Shown: piece after piece, positions 1 to 9,589 of the stretch
Layout: each line of letters opens with the position of its first letter
Position numbering within the stretch: the stretch's first letter is position 1
Source: Camellia lanceoleosa
Taxonomy: Eukaryota > Streptophyta > Magnoliopsida > Ericales > Theaceae
Assembly: GCA_025200525.1 (NCBI GenBank)
Contig: CM045758.1
Span: 1,488,001-1,552,000 of the forward strand
Length of the DNA: 64,000 nucleotides
Reading direction: 5' to 3'
Notes under the pieces: generated by a model
What the model was told of the DNA's origin: nothing
Databases searched by the model: none
Seen by the model: only the letters and a program-made list of their open reading frames with translations
Translations under genes and position numbers: made by a program

Positions 1-260
1 CAGTCAAGACCACCTTCGTAAAGGAGACAATGGTCTTCTAGACGTGGATATAACGCTGGAAGCTCAGTAAGAATCTCCTTGAAGATGGGCCCAAGCACAT
101 AGTCATGTTGCTTATGATATCGAAGGATGAAGATGCGTCCGTCGATGGCGCTTTTCTCACCGGCCTTGTACTTTTCACATTCTGCCTCAATAATCCTTTT
201 TAGGGTTACAGACGGGCTCGCACGCTCTACGACTGGTACTTTCAATGAAGAAGAAGCCAT
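1..260 (-). CDS. Open frame running off the left edge, unknown protein
   Basis: Reading the minus strand from an ATG at 260-258, the frame stays open to base 1 (86 codons), so the C-terminus is outside the window. The product is hydrophilic and starts MASSSLKVPVVERASPS. I recognise no domain. It lies in the same orientation as the open frames at 1083-1868, 2057-2284 and 2302-2571, so it may be the last visible part of one split or decayed gene, possibly an extra ORF of an unknown retroelement. No splice signals were proven. A shorter plus-strand frame over 127-420 is probably its shadow. Confidence 0.35.
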   Translation of the reverse strand, partial: MASSSLKVPVVERASPSVTLKRIIEAECEKYKAGEKSAIDGRIFILRYHKQHDYVLGPIFKEILTELPALYPRLEDHCLLYEGGLD

Positions 261-449
261 TGATAGAAAGCTTTCTCAGAGGACGAAGTTGGGAAAGGGA
301 GTAGAGAGAAGTGGAAGGTCGGTAGAGATAAAGGCTTTGTGTAATAGGGAAACGAGTGATTTCAGAACACGAAATAAAAGGGTTTTAAAGACCGTTGTGT
401 CTGGAAAATATATCGTGTAATTCGTAAAGTACTAAAAATACAGATACGA

Positions 450-1110
450 AGAGTTTCCTTCAATATTAATGCTTTTGGAGGGAAAAACACATCCTAGATG
501 TTGATGCCAGTTTCGAAATAAAATATTTGGGTTCGAAACCAGATTTTGGCGCCAAAATTCAAATAACAACGGCTTCGAAATTGAGAAGCCAGCTTCGAAG
601 CACATTTCATACCTAAGGATGTATGAATTCACAAGTATTTGTTTACTTCGAAGGGATTAAAGACCTGTTTTAAGTTTCTTAATAAGAATAATGTCCTTCG
701 AAGCAAAACTTGATACCCCTTAAGGATGGCAATTGGTGTTCAAAACATCAAAACCAATAGTTGGTTTATACATACAGAAGAGATTGTCTTTTCGGACTAA
801 AACAGTGCAGCCCTCAAAAGGGGTTTCCATATTTTTGAAGGTATGGATTGTTGTTCGAGACAAAAATGGTCAATTTAAAACTAATTGATCATACTAACCA
901 TGACCATATGTTGGTTATGATTAAAATAAGCTTTAAGGGGTAAGACTGTTGAATTCGAAGCACTGATTTTAAATGAAATCAGCAAAAACTGTGAACTGTA
1001 TTCCATAAATTAGAAAAGTTCATGTTGGTATGTTAGTGTTTCATTTAAACCAATTGAGTCCAGATTCGAAGGATGAAATTGTTCAGTTCGAAGCCCTAAA
1101 TTTGCTTTTA
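450..1110. repeat. Interspersed TTCGAAG palindromic boxes
   Basis: About ten boxes with the core TTCGAA (most often TTCGAAG) occur over 650 bases, for example near 515, 533, 573, 594, 647, 697, 952, 1066 and 1087. The sequence between them does not align as a simple tandem repeat. Similar TTCGAC/TTCGAT boxes precede the TATA box near 3090. This fits a non-coding LTR-like region; its function is unknown. Confidence 0.5.
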
Positions 1111-1868
1111 AAGAAAAACGGAGACAAGATCAAACAAACAGAGGGAAAAGTCTTAGTTGTATTAAAGCAAAAACAATTACATCGAATGACCTTCTTTGGG
1201 TACAAATTCAAGTTCATAAAAATAAGGAATAGAATAAATAACAAATCATGGAATTTGGTCCAACTATGATCAATGAATTTCTGTTCTCTCTTTATTCTAT
1301 CTTCTATTTCTTCTAGGATTGGCTGCTGAAGTTGATGTGCTCTCGCTTCATAGAAGAGCTCTTCAGCCTTTATTTCGAACGTTGTTTCTCTCAACCCTTG
1401 TTCCAACTCGTCCATATCCAAGTCATCCCAGTACACAAAATCTTTATTCTTGAAGTTATCGAATTCTAAAATGAGGTTCTCTACTTCGTACTGGGCATGA
1501 ACTCGAAGGGATGAGAGTTGGTCCAAAGATTGAGTGGTGGCCACAGAAGTTCGATGCCAGTGAAGAAGCAATAGGAGTTGGTCCAAAAACATGTGAAGCT
1601 CTGCTTGGGCGAGGGGGCTGAGGATGTGACCCCGAGTTAGAATGTCACAAGCCCATCGAAGATTCTTGAGAGGGATGTTGTCCTCAAGAACATTGAAAGG
1701 CAAGTGAGAGAAGGCCGCAAAAAGAAGTTGGGCTTGCTTCCGCTCAGTTGGAGAAGGGAAAGGTGGAGGCTTGTAAGGAGGAAAGACCTTATCCGTAGAG
1801 AGGGCAAGCCTCAGTCTCTCTGTCCAGCAAGGATTTGGCGGAGGAGGAGGAGGTATGGAAGCTTCCAC
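1083..1868 (-). CDS. Hypothetical protein frame, probably transposon-linked
   Basis: A long minus-strand frame. The convincing part lies roughly between 1895 and 1240: a proline run (six P after MEASI), then an acidic, helix-rich stretch with many Leu and Glu. The last ~65 codons are hydrophobic and low-complexity and look like read-through into non-coding sequence. The listed start is GTG; the frame is open upstream for about 20 more codons to a TGA, so the start is not secure. I recognise no family. Its position among LTR-like sequence and other same-strand fragments suggests a decayed extra ORF of a retroelement, but a decayed host gene is also possible. Confidence 0.35.
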   Translation of the reverse strand: MEASIPPPPPPNPCWTERLRLALSTDKVFPPYKPPPFPSPTERKQAQLLFAAFSHLPFNVLEDNIPLKNLRWACDILTRGHILSPLAQAELHMFLDQLLLLLHWHRTSVATTQSLDQLSSLRVHAQYEVENLILEFDNFKNKDFVYWDDLDMDELEQGLRETTFEIKAEELFYEARAHQLQQPILEEIEDRIKREQKFIDHSWTKFHDLLFILFLIFMNLNLYPKKVIRCNCFCFNTTKTFPSVCLILSPFFFKSKFRASN

Positions 1869-2056
1869 TTCAGGAGAAGGAGCAAGGGCAGAAGAAACAA
1901 GGGCATCAATATAATCGAGCCAGTCAGAAGATCAAAGTTTCGCTTTCTGGGCTAAGAACGATGGATTGTACCCTTGTGCCTCTTCTGGGCGTTGGGTTGC
2001 GTGCACTATCTTTGTAGGCATAGAGGATGTGTACCATGCTACAAGCAGATTGTCCT

Positions 2057-2284
2057 CTAAACTGCGTCGTCGGTCGATAGGCACGTAAGGGTAAACCACC
2101 GAGCTTCGTGCATAGGAAGGAACTCTAAAGGGTCAGTGAACTCGACAAAGTGATGGTTAACTCGCTTCCTTAAATCACAGGCCTCAGGTTCCGACCAGCT
2201 TGCCCAATTAGAAGCCCCAGAGGAAGAAGAAGCCACAGCCTTATCCCATGCAGAGGATTGTGAAGAAGAACTTCCCACGTCCAT
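2057..2284 (-). CDS. Short hypothetical frame, Ser-rich N-terminus
   Basis: A minus-strand frame of 75 codons starting MDVGSSSSQSS, then an aromatic-rich part with HHFVEFTDPLEFLPM. The Ser-rich start repeats the end of the neighbouring frame at 2302-2571 (NMDMGSSSSDS), because about 50 bp of DNA is duplicated (around 2263-2312 and 2344-2393). It is probably another piece of the same decayed coding region. No domain recognised. Confidence 0.3.
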   Translation of the reverse strand: MDVGSSSSQSSAWDKAVASSSSGASNWASWSEPEACDLRKRVNHHFVEFTDPLEFLPMHEARWFTLTCLSTDDAV

Positions 2285-2301
2285 ATTTGCAACTTTCTGA
2301 A

Positions 2302-2571
2302 TTAAAGGATCGAGGCAGTTTGTTCGTAGTTCGACAGTGAATCAGAAGAAGAACTTCCCATGTCCATATTTGTAACTTTTTGAATCAAATGATTAAGGGC
2401 AATGTGTTCGTAGTCCAAGGGTTGATAGTTTGCAAAGGCTTCCATGACTTGAATATAGAAAGGTGGGTAAAGGTGGCTAATTAATGCATGGAGGTTCTTT
2501 CGAGAAGGAATAGCATCATTAGATGACTCTTTGTGTGCTCGATCAATGGAGGAGAAAATTGATTCGGCCAT
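2302..2571 (-). CDS. Hypothetical frame, start MAESIFSS
   Basis: The minus-strand frame is open further upstream, but the best start is the ATG at 2571-2569, giving MAESIFSSIDRAHKE and about 90 codons. The product is mixed hydrophilic with a YPPFYIQVMEAF stretch. It is the most upstream of four collinear minus-strand fragments (2571 down to 1), which could be exons or frameshifted parts of one gene. Function unknown; no homologue recognised. Confidence 0.35.
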   Translation of the reverse strand: MAESIFSSIDRAHKESSNDAIPSRKNLHALISHLYPPFYIQVMEAFANYQPLDYEHIALNHLIQKVTNMDMGSSSSDSLSNYEQTASIL

Positions 2572-2691
2572 AAAAAATGTATCAGTCTGTTCGAATACTA
2601 AGGTGGTAGGGGTGTTCAAAAGATTGAAAGAGAGTTTAATGCAGATGATAAATGACAGTTGCATTTCTGGAAGAATGCAAAGCCCATGCAT

Positions 2692-3531
2692 GTTCTAAGA
2701 TGTGGATAAAAGACCTTGATCCACTAATATCACCAAGTATTGGGTATATTAGTGCGGAGGGTAATGTTGGCTACATATTTTGTATAAGCCAATTACAATT
2801 CGACGCATGGGAGAATAAGGGTAATATAGGAAGACTATTCAAGTCTTCAGTCATAATCGTACACGTGGCAGTTAGTATTGGTTATTACGAGATCTGAGTA
2901 GCATTAGATCAGCAAAGAGATGCAAAGTGATGTGGCTTCAATGGTTACTCACATTCAAATTCAAAATTAGGAGGGAAGCCTAACTGCAAGTGATGGCATA
3001 GTGGAGCTAATTATAAGGCAACATGATCAGCGATCATGGAGGAGCAGTTCGACGGTTGGAAATGCAGTTCGATGGTCATCCTTGAGAAATATAAATAGCA
3101 GAGAAGGCCCCAGAAAAAAGGCCTAGACTCAGATCCAAAAAACCAGTCTTATTCTACTTTATTTCCTTTCCAGTTTTACATTTCCTGTTCTTTACATTTC
3201 TGCACTTTAAAATTCCTGCACTGCACTTCATTTATAGGAGTAGTTTCAAGTAGATTGCTGCTGTAAACCTCTATGAGGCTGAGTTTGGATCATTGTAAGT
3301 TTTTTTCATTTTAATGAAATGCTTCAATTGTTCTTCATTTAATTGTTATTTTGCTTAATTCTTCTAAATCAAGCCACCAGTAAAAGTCCTCTTCATTGAG
3401 GCTGAAAGAACTAAAACACAATTGTCTGATAATTGGTTGGCAATTAATTTTCTGTAAGGATTGATTGATCCTTATTGGCACGCTCGCAATTACAAAAATA
3501 ACCTTCGAAAGCCAAAAAGTCAACATATATT
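2692..3531 (+). mobile_element. Probable LTR (5' boundary uncertain)
   Basis: The stretch has LTR architecture on the plus strand: TTCGAC/TTCGAT boxes, a TATA box at 3090-3098, a leader of about 440 bases, and directly afterwards a sequence resembling a retroelement primer-binding site. The left boundary (near TGTTCTAAG at 2692) is a guess, and no second LTR or TSD was found. No gag-pol follows; unrelated LTR sequence starts at 3583. It could be a solo or truncated LTR of the element whose open frames lie at 1-2571, although those read the other way. Confidence 0.4.
3090..3098 (+). promoter_or_regulatory. TATA box TATAAATAG of the probable LTR
   Basis: A canonical plant TATA box about 30 bases upstream of a purine-rich putative start region (near 3120), inside the probable LTR. 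Supported by motif and position only. Confidence 0.45.
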
Positions 3532-3551
3532 TTTGACACGCCCAGTGGGAC
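3532..3551 (+). other. Primer-binding-site-like sequence
   Basis: The bases TTTGACACGCCCAGTGGGAC follow the probable LTR and resemble the motif found after 5' LTRs of some plant Ty3 elements (a TTTGGC[A/G]CGCCC-AGTGGGAC type). A G-to-A change relative to that form weakens the match. A short frame starting MARRRRQGE follows at 3560 but stops within 20 codons. Confidence 0.35.
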
Positions 3552-3582
3552 TAATTAAAATGGCTAGACGTAGGAGACAAGG

Positions 3583-3728
3583 AGAAAATCAAACAGATTT
3601 TCCTACGGTGAATAGATAGAAATTCAAAACCACATATATTCATATAAATGACACTCAAAATCATATCAAACACATAATCACAATCACAATTAAGATTAAT
3701 TAGCATAATATGGAACAGGATTATCACA
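3583..3728 (+). mobile_element. Fragment of a family B LTR (3' end)
   Basis: About 145 bases align with the last part of the family B solo LTR (47948-48092): both run from AATCAAACAGAT through TCCTACGGTGAA and end in an ATCACA terminus. Same orientation as the 45775-48092 copy. Only the 3' end is present; the junction at about 3583 cuts into the preceding LTR-like sequence. Confidence 0.7.
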
Positions 3729-5007
3729 AATCATGTGCAGCCCAAAGAACAACAACCAAGTCGCAATAACCAAGCAGCAGGAAGAAAACCAGAAAAAAAG
3801 TGATAGAAAACACATACCCAAGGGCTGAAGAGATTTCAGCTCCATAACAAGAAACACACCTAGTTGCTGCAAAACATCACTACCTTAGGCACCTTCTAAC
3901 CTATTGGAGATTGAGTACAAAATCATTACATACTAGAAATTGCTATATAAGTGAGTTTTCCACCAGAGAGCTACTCTAACTATAATAAGCTCACAAAGAT
4001 CAAAGGCATTATGTTGAGAATTGTTGAATATGCATACATATCTTTGCTAATATTAAAAACAAACAACAACTAAATTATTATATATATACATGGAATTTAA
4101 TTAAAAATAATATCACTTTATCTCATATCTTTCTACTATCATTATACTATTTAGCTTCTAAATTGAAAATTCGAATTTAATTAAAAATAATAAGCTCACA
4201 AAGGTCAATGGATTTGGGCTTTTGAACGATTCAATGTCTTGTCTTTATCTTCGATTTCGAATTTTGACTCCGACGGTGCTTTCTATTACAAACAAAAAAC
4301 CATATAAAAAAGCACGCCTTTTGCTGTCATTTTTCACTATTTTCATTTTATGTGTTCTTTCATATTTTTTCAAAATGTGAAATTGTTGAACTTTCAAAAA
4401 TAATTTTCACATAAACAGAAAAATTGATATGAAAGTAGTTTTTGAAATTTTCATATATATATATATATATATATTTTCAAATATATGAAAAACAATAACA
4501 AACCATACCAATCAGTTATAAAAAAAAACCTTATTGTTTGCGATGTTTTCATGAAATGAATTTTTTGAAACTCGTACAAGTGTTTAAAATAGTTCTATTA
4601 AAATGCTTAGTTTCTAAGAAATTCGCTCGAAAATGCTTTTCTCATGTTGTGTTCATTTCCTCTGTTTTGAAGAACTAAAAAAAAAAGATAAAAATTATTT
4701 TAGAAAATATATAGAGAAAAAAAGATTCAAGATTTGGTTTTTATTGACTATCCTCTGTTTCCCAATTGCCAAATGGAGTAGCTGAGGAAAATACTCAGTT
4801 TTTACTGGTTCCTTATTTTGCTATTTGCTCATATTTATGTCATTTAGAAAGAATATAGTAAAATCTCACTAGTATTGCCTAATGCAAACAACTAATTGGC
4901 TTCGATTGGTGAAATTTAATAGTGCATAAATCAATTCACCCAAGAAAATGAAAACAAATAAACTCAACAAATCCAAATATTTGTGAAAAAAAGACTCAAT
5001 CGAATAG
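3729..5007. other. Unassigned AT-rich sequence
   Basis: No coding signal and no recognisable element ends. It contains a TA microsatellite (about 4454-4475), poly-A/T runs and a short repeated phrase (AATAAGCTCACAAAG near 3978 and 4189). It may belong to the CACTA element whose end is at 7008, but no matching left terminus was found. Confidence 0.4.
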
Positions 5008-5016
5008 AAGCGAGAG

Positions 5017-5101
5017 TATGGAGAGAGAGACTGATATAGTGATGAGGTTTGACACCAGCCGTGGCCATTCTCTTCGCAAAAGCTTCTTGATACTTCGACA
5101 T
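5017..5101 (-). pseudogene. Short coding-like stretch, family not named
   Basis: From an ATG at 5101-5099 the minus strand reads MSKYQEAFAKRMATAGVKPH and then becomes low-complexity. The basic, helix-like segment looks like real plant protein sequence and resembles a conserved plant motif (FAKRMAMAGLKPHH-like) that I recall but cannot assign to a family. The surrounding minus strand (5335-5120) is CT-rich and leader-like. It may be a captured or decayed exon. Confidence 0.25.
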
Positions 5102-5415
5102 GTCGATTGGGTCATGTTGTCAACTGGAACAACTGCGGAGTAAGCGATTGATGGGCGCATTGAAGGGATTTAGAGAAAGGCGATTCGATGGCTCAAAATA
5201 GTGATGGGGGCTTTTGATTTTGCTTTTACTTTTGTTTCTCATTACAAAAAGAGGTCGCAACAATGGTAGAGCAAGGACGGTGCGAGAGAGCAAGAAGGAG
5301 AGAGAGAGGGAGAGGGAGAAGAGAAGAAAGAGCATACCTGTGCTGTGTCGTTTCTGATAAGGTGAGAAAATCAGATGGTGAAGTGATGGTCAATTGTTTC
5401 TTTATTCACCCAAAA

Positions 5416-6635
5416 TGTGACACCCCATATTTTTAGTGTCTTTTCATAATCCAACTAGTGACTTGTCTATTCATATCCAAATAGTAGGCTTTTATGACAA
5501 ACTTGTTCATTTAATATCCTTATTAGTGATTCATTTACTATCCTTATTAGTGGTTCATTCATATTCAAACTTGTCCTTTCAAATTCCAACCAGTAGACTT
5601 TAATTTCAAGTAAATCCTAATGTGTCCTTTCATATTCCAACTAGTATGTTACACCAAGTTGCCTATAAATTGAGCTCACCTCTCAACTTCTTTCTATGAT
5701 TTTTCCATATCTCTTTCCATTTGTTATATAGATTTAGAGTTTAGATTAAGAATGTTTAAAGTGAGAGTAAGAATTTTCATACAGGAGGAGAGTTGTAGAT
5801 TTTGTGAAACCTTACATACCTTATGGCTTAGAATTTGGAGATTTATGGAGAAAGATCGAGATTCGAGTGTTGGAGACGGAGGAGATTGATTTGAGGTAAT
5901 TCGGGTGGTATACAATATGCTTTCCAAATTCTCTTTGCAAAGAGTTTATTTTTAATTCCCATAAAGTTGTACTCCTCGTGATTATTCTAATTGTTTGATA
6001 AATTTTATGGAATTATTCGTTGTTGATTCATTTGATTACTCTAATCATTTGATGAACTCTGTGTAGTTATTCTGTGTTGGAAATGTTGATTTGTCTGGCT
6101 AAATGACGTGGAAATGCTCCGTACATGGATCGAGTGGACTTTGCCAATATACTCTGTACCAATAGCCCGGATAAGCGGTTGTGCTTGGGTGAGGGGGGTG
6201 AGGCCAGTCACTGGTCATGTATCGAGTAGGACCGGGTATTTGGTTCTGGATAAATTATCATATGTCGAGTTGACTTGTTTGTGCAATTTGGTAAATTGCT
6301 TGTTTGTCGAATCTAATCGGTTGTGTAATTGCTGGATCTCTGTTAATTTATTTTCTGTCTGAACCTTGCTATTCCTGTTGTATTGTATACTTCTCGAATT
6401 AATTTATTTTTCAGGCATGGAGCAAATTTAGTGGCTGTGGGAGTTGAAGTATCTAAAGAGATTATTTGAGTTGGAGATTCTTTTAGTCCACAACTATATA
6501 TTATTTTTGGAGATTTGTATAATTAATATTTTGGAGACATTTGAGTTAATTATTTGTGGAGATGATTTGTATATTTACAATTATAAATTTGAGGTTGATT
6601 TGATTTATTAACGATCCGGAAGTCGGGGCGTTACA
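5416..6635 (+). mobile_element. Solo LTR, family C copy 1
   Basis: A 1220-bp unit with ends TGTGACACCCC and GGGGCGTTACA (imperfect inverted ends), flanked on both sides by the exact 5-bp duplication CAAAA (5411-5415 and 6636-6640). No internal domain, so it is a solo LTR, probably of a Ty3 element judging from its termini. A near-identical inverted copy lies at 20855-22092. The 84-codon frame at 6108-6362 recurs in both copies only because the LTR does. It sits inside sequence leading to a CACTA end. Confidence 0.9.
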
Positions 6636-6640
6636 CAAAA

Positions 6641-7008
6641 TGTCCAGTCAACTATTTTTGGCAATAAAAAATTAGGGCAAAGACAAATAATTTATTAGCG
6701 ACCAAATTAATTTGATCGCCATAAATATCATTCAGATTTTTGGCGACTAAATAATGTTTGTCGCCAAAAAAATACAATTGGTGACTAAAATTTTCGTCGC
6801 CATAAATTAATTTGGTCACTGAAATTTTTTTAGTGCTCCCACGTTCACTTGGCGCCAAACTCAATAGTGACCAAAAATTTAAATTTGTTGCCAAAAGTTT
6901 AGTTTTTAGAGACCATAAATATTCTGTCGCCAATTATGTATCTTTGGCGACTAAATTTTTGTTTGGTTGCTAAAAAAAGTCACCAAAAATGTTTTTTGTA
7001 GTTGTGAT
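6641..7008. mobile_element. CACTA-type transposon terminus with subterminal repeats
   Basis: A dense array of alternating short motifs of the type TTGGCGACTAAA and GTCGCCA in both orientations, ending in TTTTTTGTAGTTGTG at 7008. Read outward-in this is CACAACTACAAAAAAC, a CACTA-like terminal inverted repeat. Such subterminal arrays are typical binding regions for CACTA transposases. The other end was not found; the family C solo LTR at 5416-6635 sits within this element. Confidence 0.6.
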
Positions 7009-7640
7009 AAAATTTATACAAAAAACTTTATAAGAACGATATAACAACATTATTATTGTAAATAAATTCATCTTCAATAATATTTTATTTTGAAGTGAAA
7101 TGTCACCACATCATTTTGTTTGTACAAACAAAAAAATCATACACAATTTTCATAGAAAATGGTATGATTATGGATCTTTCACAATTTTCATAATGATATT
7201 GGAACATCATTTTTACAGAGTTCTTTGTATGAATTTTATGTAAGAATATAATTTTTCTTAAAGAAGTCAATATCAAATAACTTCTAAATAAAAAAATTTA
7301 TGGACAGTTTATTCATGGTAAATTTTTAGACTTTCAGGATTGTTTGCTTGCAGGGATTGAAAGGCAGGATTGGACTCCATGTCCAATATCTCTCATAGTC
7401 TGTTATTTGATTGAAAAATTGTAGGCCCTGCTAATAGTCCGACCAAACTGTTAGTCTCACATATGTAGGGCTATTCTGTCTTCAAGGGCGAGGTGCGATA
7501 CAAACATGTTGAACTAGCCCTCATCTGGATTAGCTGGTAAAAAGACAATTTTAGTCTCTACGTATTTAGGTCATGTTTGATTTGATTTTTAGAAACTTGA
7601 AAAAAAAAATTGTTTTGTGAAAAAAATAAAAAAAATTAGT
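7009..7640. other. Unassigned AT-rich sequence
   Basis: No frame, repeat or element end that I can support. It includes homopolymer A runs near 7600 and may contain the unrecognised start of the family A LTR that follows. Confidence 0.35.
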
Positions 7641-8696
7641 TTTGGGATCCCCAATTGCCCGGTTTTGGCCCCGAGCGTTCATTTCTCATTAGTTTTTGTT
7701 CAAATTTGGCAGGTACCTCTGTTTCAACATCAGGAAGATCACTGGGGGGTGGGAGGCCAGCAATTATCCCAGATAACCAGTTTCGCTCCTCCGGAGCCTG
7801 TTTTTCTCACTTCCGGGCCAATGTTGAACACCCTGGGGGGTATTTTCTTCCAACCAAAGCCACATATCTGTGATCAGGGGACATGGGAGGACCCTAAAAA
7901 TGTATGGTCGGCCAGAAACTCAGAGTTTCATTTTTGAGGCTCTCCTTCAAGCTCTATGTTGTGGCTCCTACTTCAGTGTTGCCAATTTCTGACCTTGGAA
8001 CCTTGTTGCACACATCTGGGAGGACCCTAAAAGTTGGTGGTCGGCCAGCAATTCAAAGTTTCATTTTTGAGCCTCTCCTTCAAGCTCTATGTTGTGGCTC
8101 CTGCTTCAGTGTTGCCAGATTCCGATCCTGGGGCCTTATTCTACACACTTGGGAGGACACCAATCCATAGTGGTCGGCCAGAAAATTTGTTGTCCTTTTT
8201 GACTGGCCCGGCCGGCCATGGTGGTCGGCCAGTGGAGTGGCCGGGCCACCTTGCAGAAACCACCGCCGGCCGGCTTCGCTTCCATTTCAGATACTGTCTC
8301 GGATATTTTTGCTGAAATATCACCCCATCCGGGATATTTTGGGAGGAAAGCTTGGGTGCTTTTCCTCCCTTTACACCCCATTTTGCCTATTAAAGGGGCT
8401 GGACAGCTCCTTCCTCAAGGTTAGAAAAAATTGCCTCAAGACATCCCTCTCTCAAAGCTTCATTTCCATAGCCAAAACCTTGAAAAACTTCCAAGTTCCT
8501 AGCTCCCCTCTTCATCAACCCTTAGCTCCACCATCAACACTACCATTCCAGCAGCAAGGAAGTGTTCTCCAGGGGTTAAGAAGCAACAAATTCAGGCCAA
8601 GAAGTAGCAACACTTGGATCTTCAAGGGTAAGTCTCCAAATCTCATCTTTGTAGCATAATTTTCCATCATATTTTTACCCTATTTCCTTTTTTTTT

Positions 8697-9070
8697 GGGG
8701 CTCCGACCCCTACTGGTTTTAGGCTTATTTTGAGCCCCTCTACAACTTTGTATAAGGGCTCAACTTCATTTTGTGCCTCCATGATATACTTGTTTCAATA
8801 CCTAGCTTGTATGTCATAATCTTGCATGCTATTTTTAGTCTATTTGAATTTGTTTTTGGGGCCCCGACCCCTACTGGTTTTGTGCTTATTTTGAGCCCCT
8901 CTAAAACATTGTAGAAGGACTCAACCTTGTTTGGCCATTCTATATACCACCTCCCTTTGAAATCCACTCTAGGCCCTAATTCTTGCATGTTTTCTAGCCT
9001 TTTGTGCTTTTGGTTTTAGCTCTTGGTCAGAACTGAAAGGGGTCTTATTTTGACCCCCTCTACATGTTTC
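8697..9070 (+). repeat. Tandem duplication of about 161 bp in the family A LTR
   Basis: A block starting GGGGCTCCGACCCCTACTGG at 8697 recurs at 8858 with GGGGCCCCGACCCC, each followed by TATTTTGAGCCCCTCTA and an AAGGRCTCAAC phrase. A weaker third partial copy starts near 9020 (TCTTATTTTGACCCCCTC). Confidence 0.7.
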
Positions 9071-9589
9071 ATGAGGAAAGTTTTGTTGTTTGGTGCATGC
9101 TTTGCATATCTCTTGTTATAACCTCTTTTGAGCTCCATTTTGCATGGAATTGTTAGCATGTTTGCATACTGATTTTGGGGCATCCATAAACTGAATATAT
9201 GCTTATTTTTGGGCCATCTTCAGTATTGTAGAAGAAAGTTTTTCCATTTGAATTTTCTATACACTACCTCTCTCAATACTCCTCTTTTGGCCACTAATTT
9301 TGCATGCTAATGTTGCCATACTTGTGATCATAATTTGGCCTTGTTTTGTATTGTAAAAATGTCATTTTTGGGACTGCCTTACTACTTTTTTTGCTTTCGT
9401 ATGCCAATTTTGCATGTTTAGCATAGCCGTAGGCCATTTCGGGCACTTAGAATTGCATTTTGGGATGATTTCGTGCGTTGTTTGTCATTTCACATCATTT
9501 CGGGGCTGTTTTCCCCTTCATTTAGTGGCTGAAATTTGGTTTGCATGCTTGCATCTCATTTCCATGTCATTTCATGCCTTAGTGCATTT

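Noticed and set aside
6108..6362. 84-codon frame repeated almost unchanged at 21128-21382
   Set aside because: Both copies lie in family C solo LTRs that are nearly identical overall, so conservation reflects recent insertion and not coding constraint.
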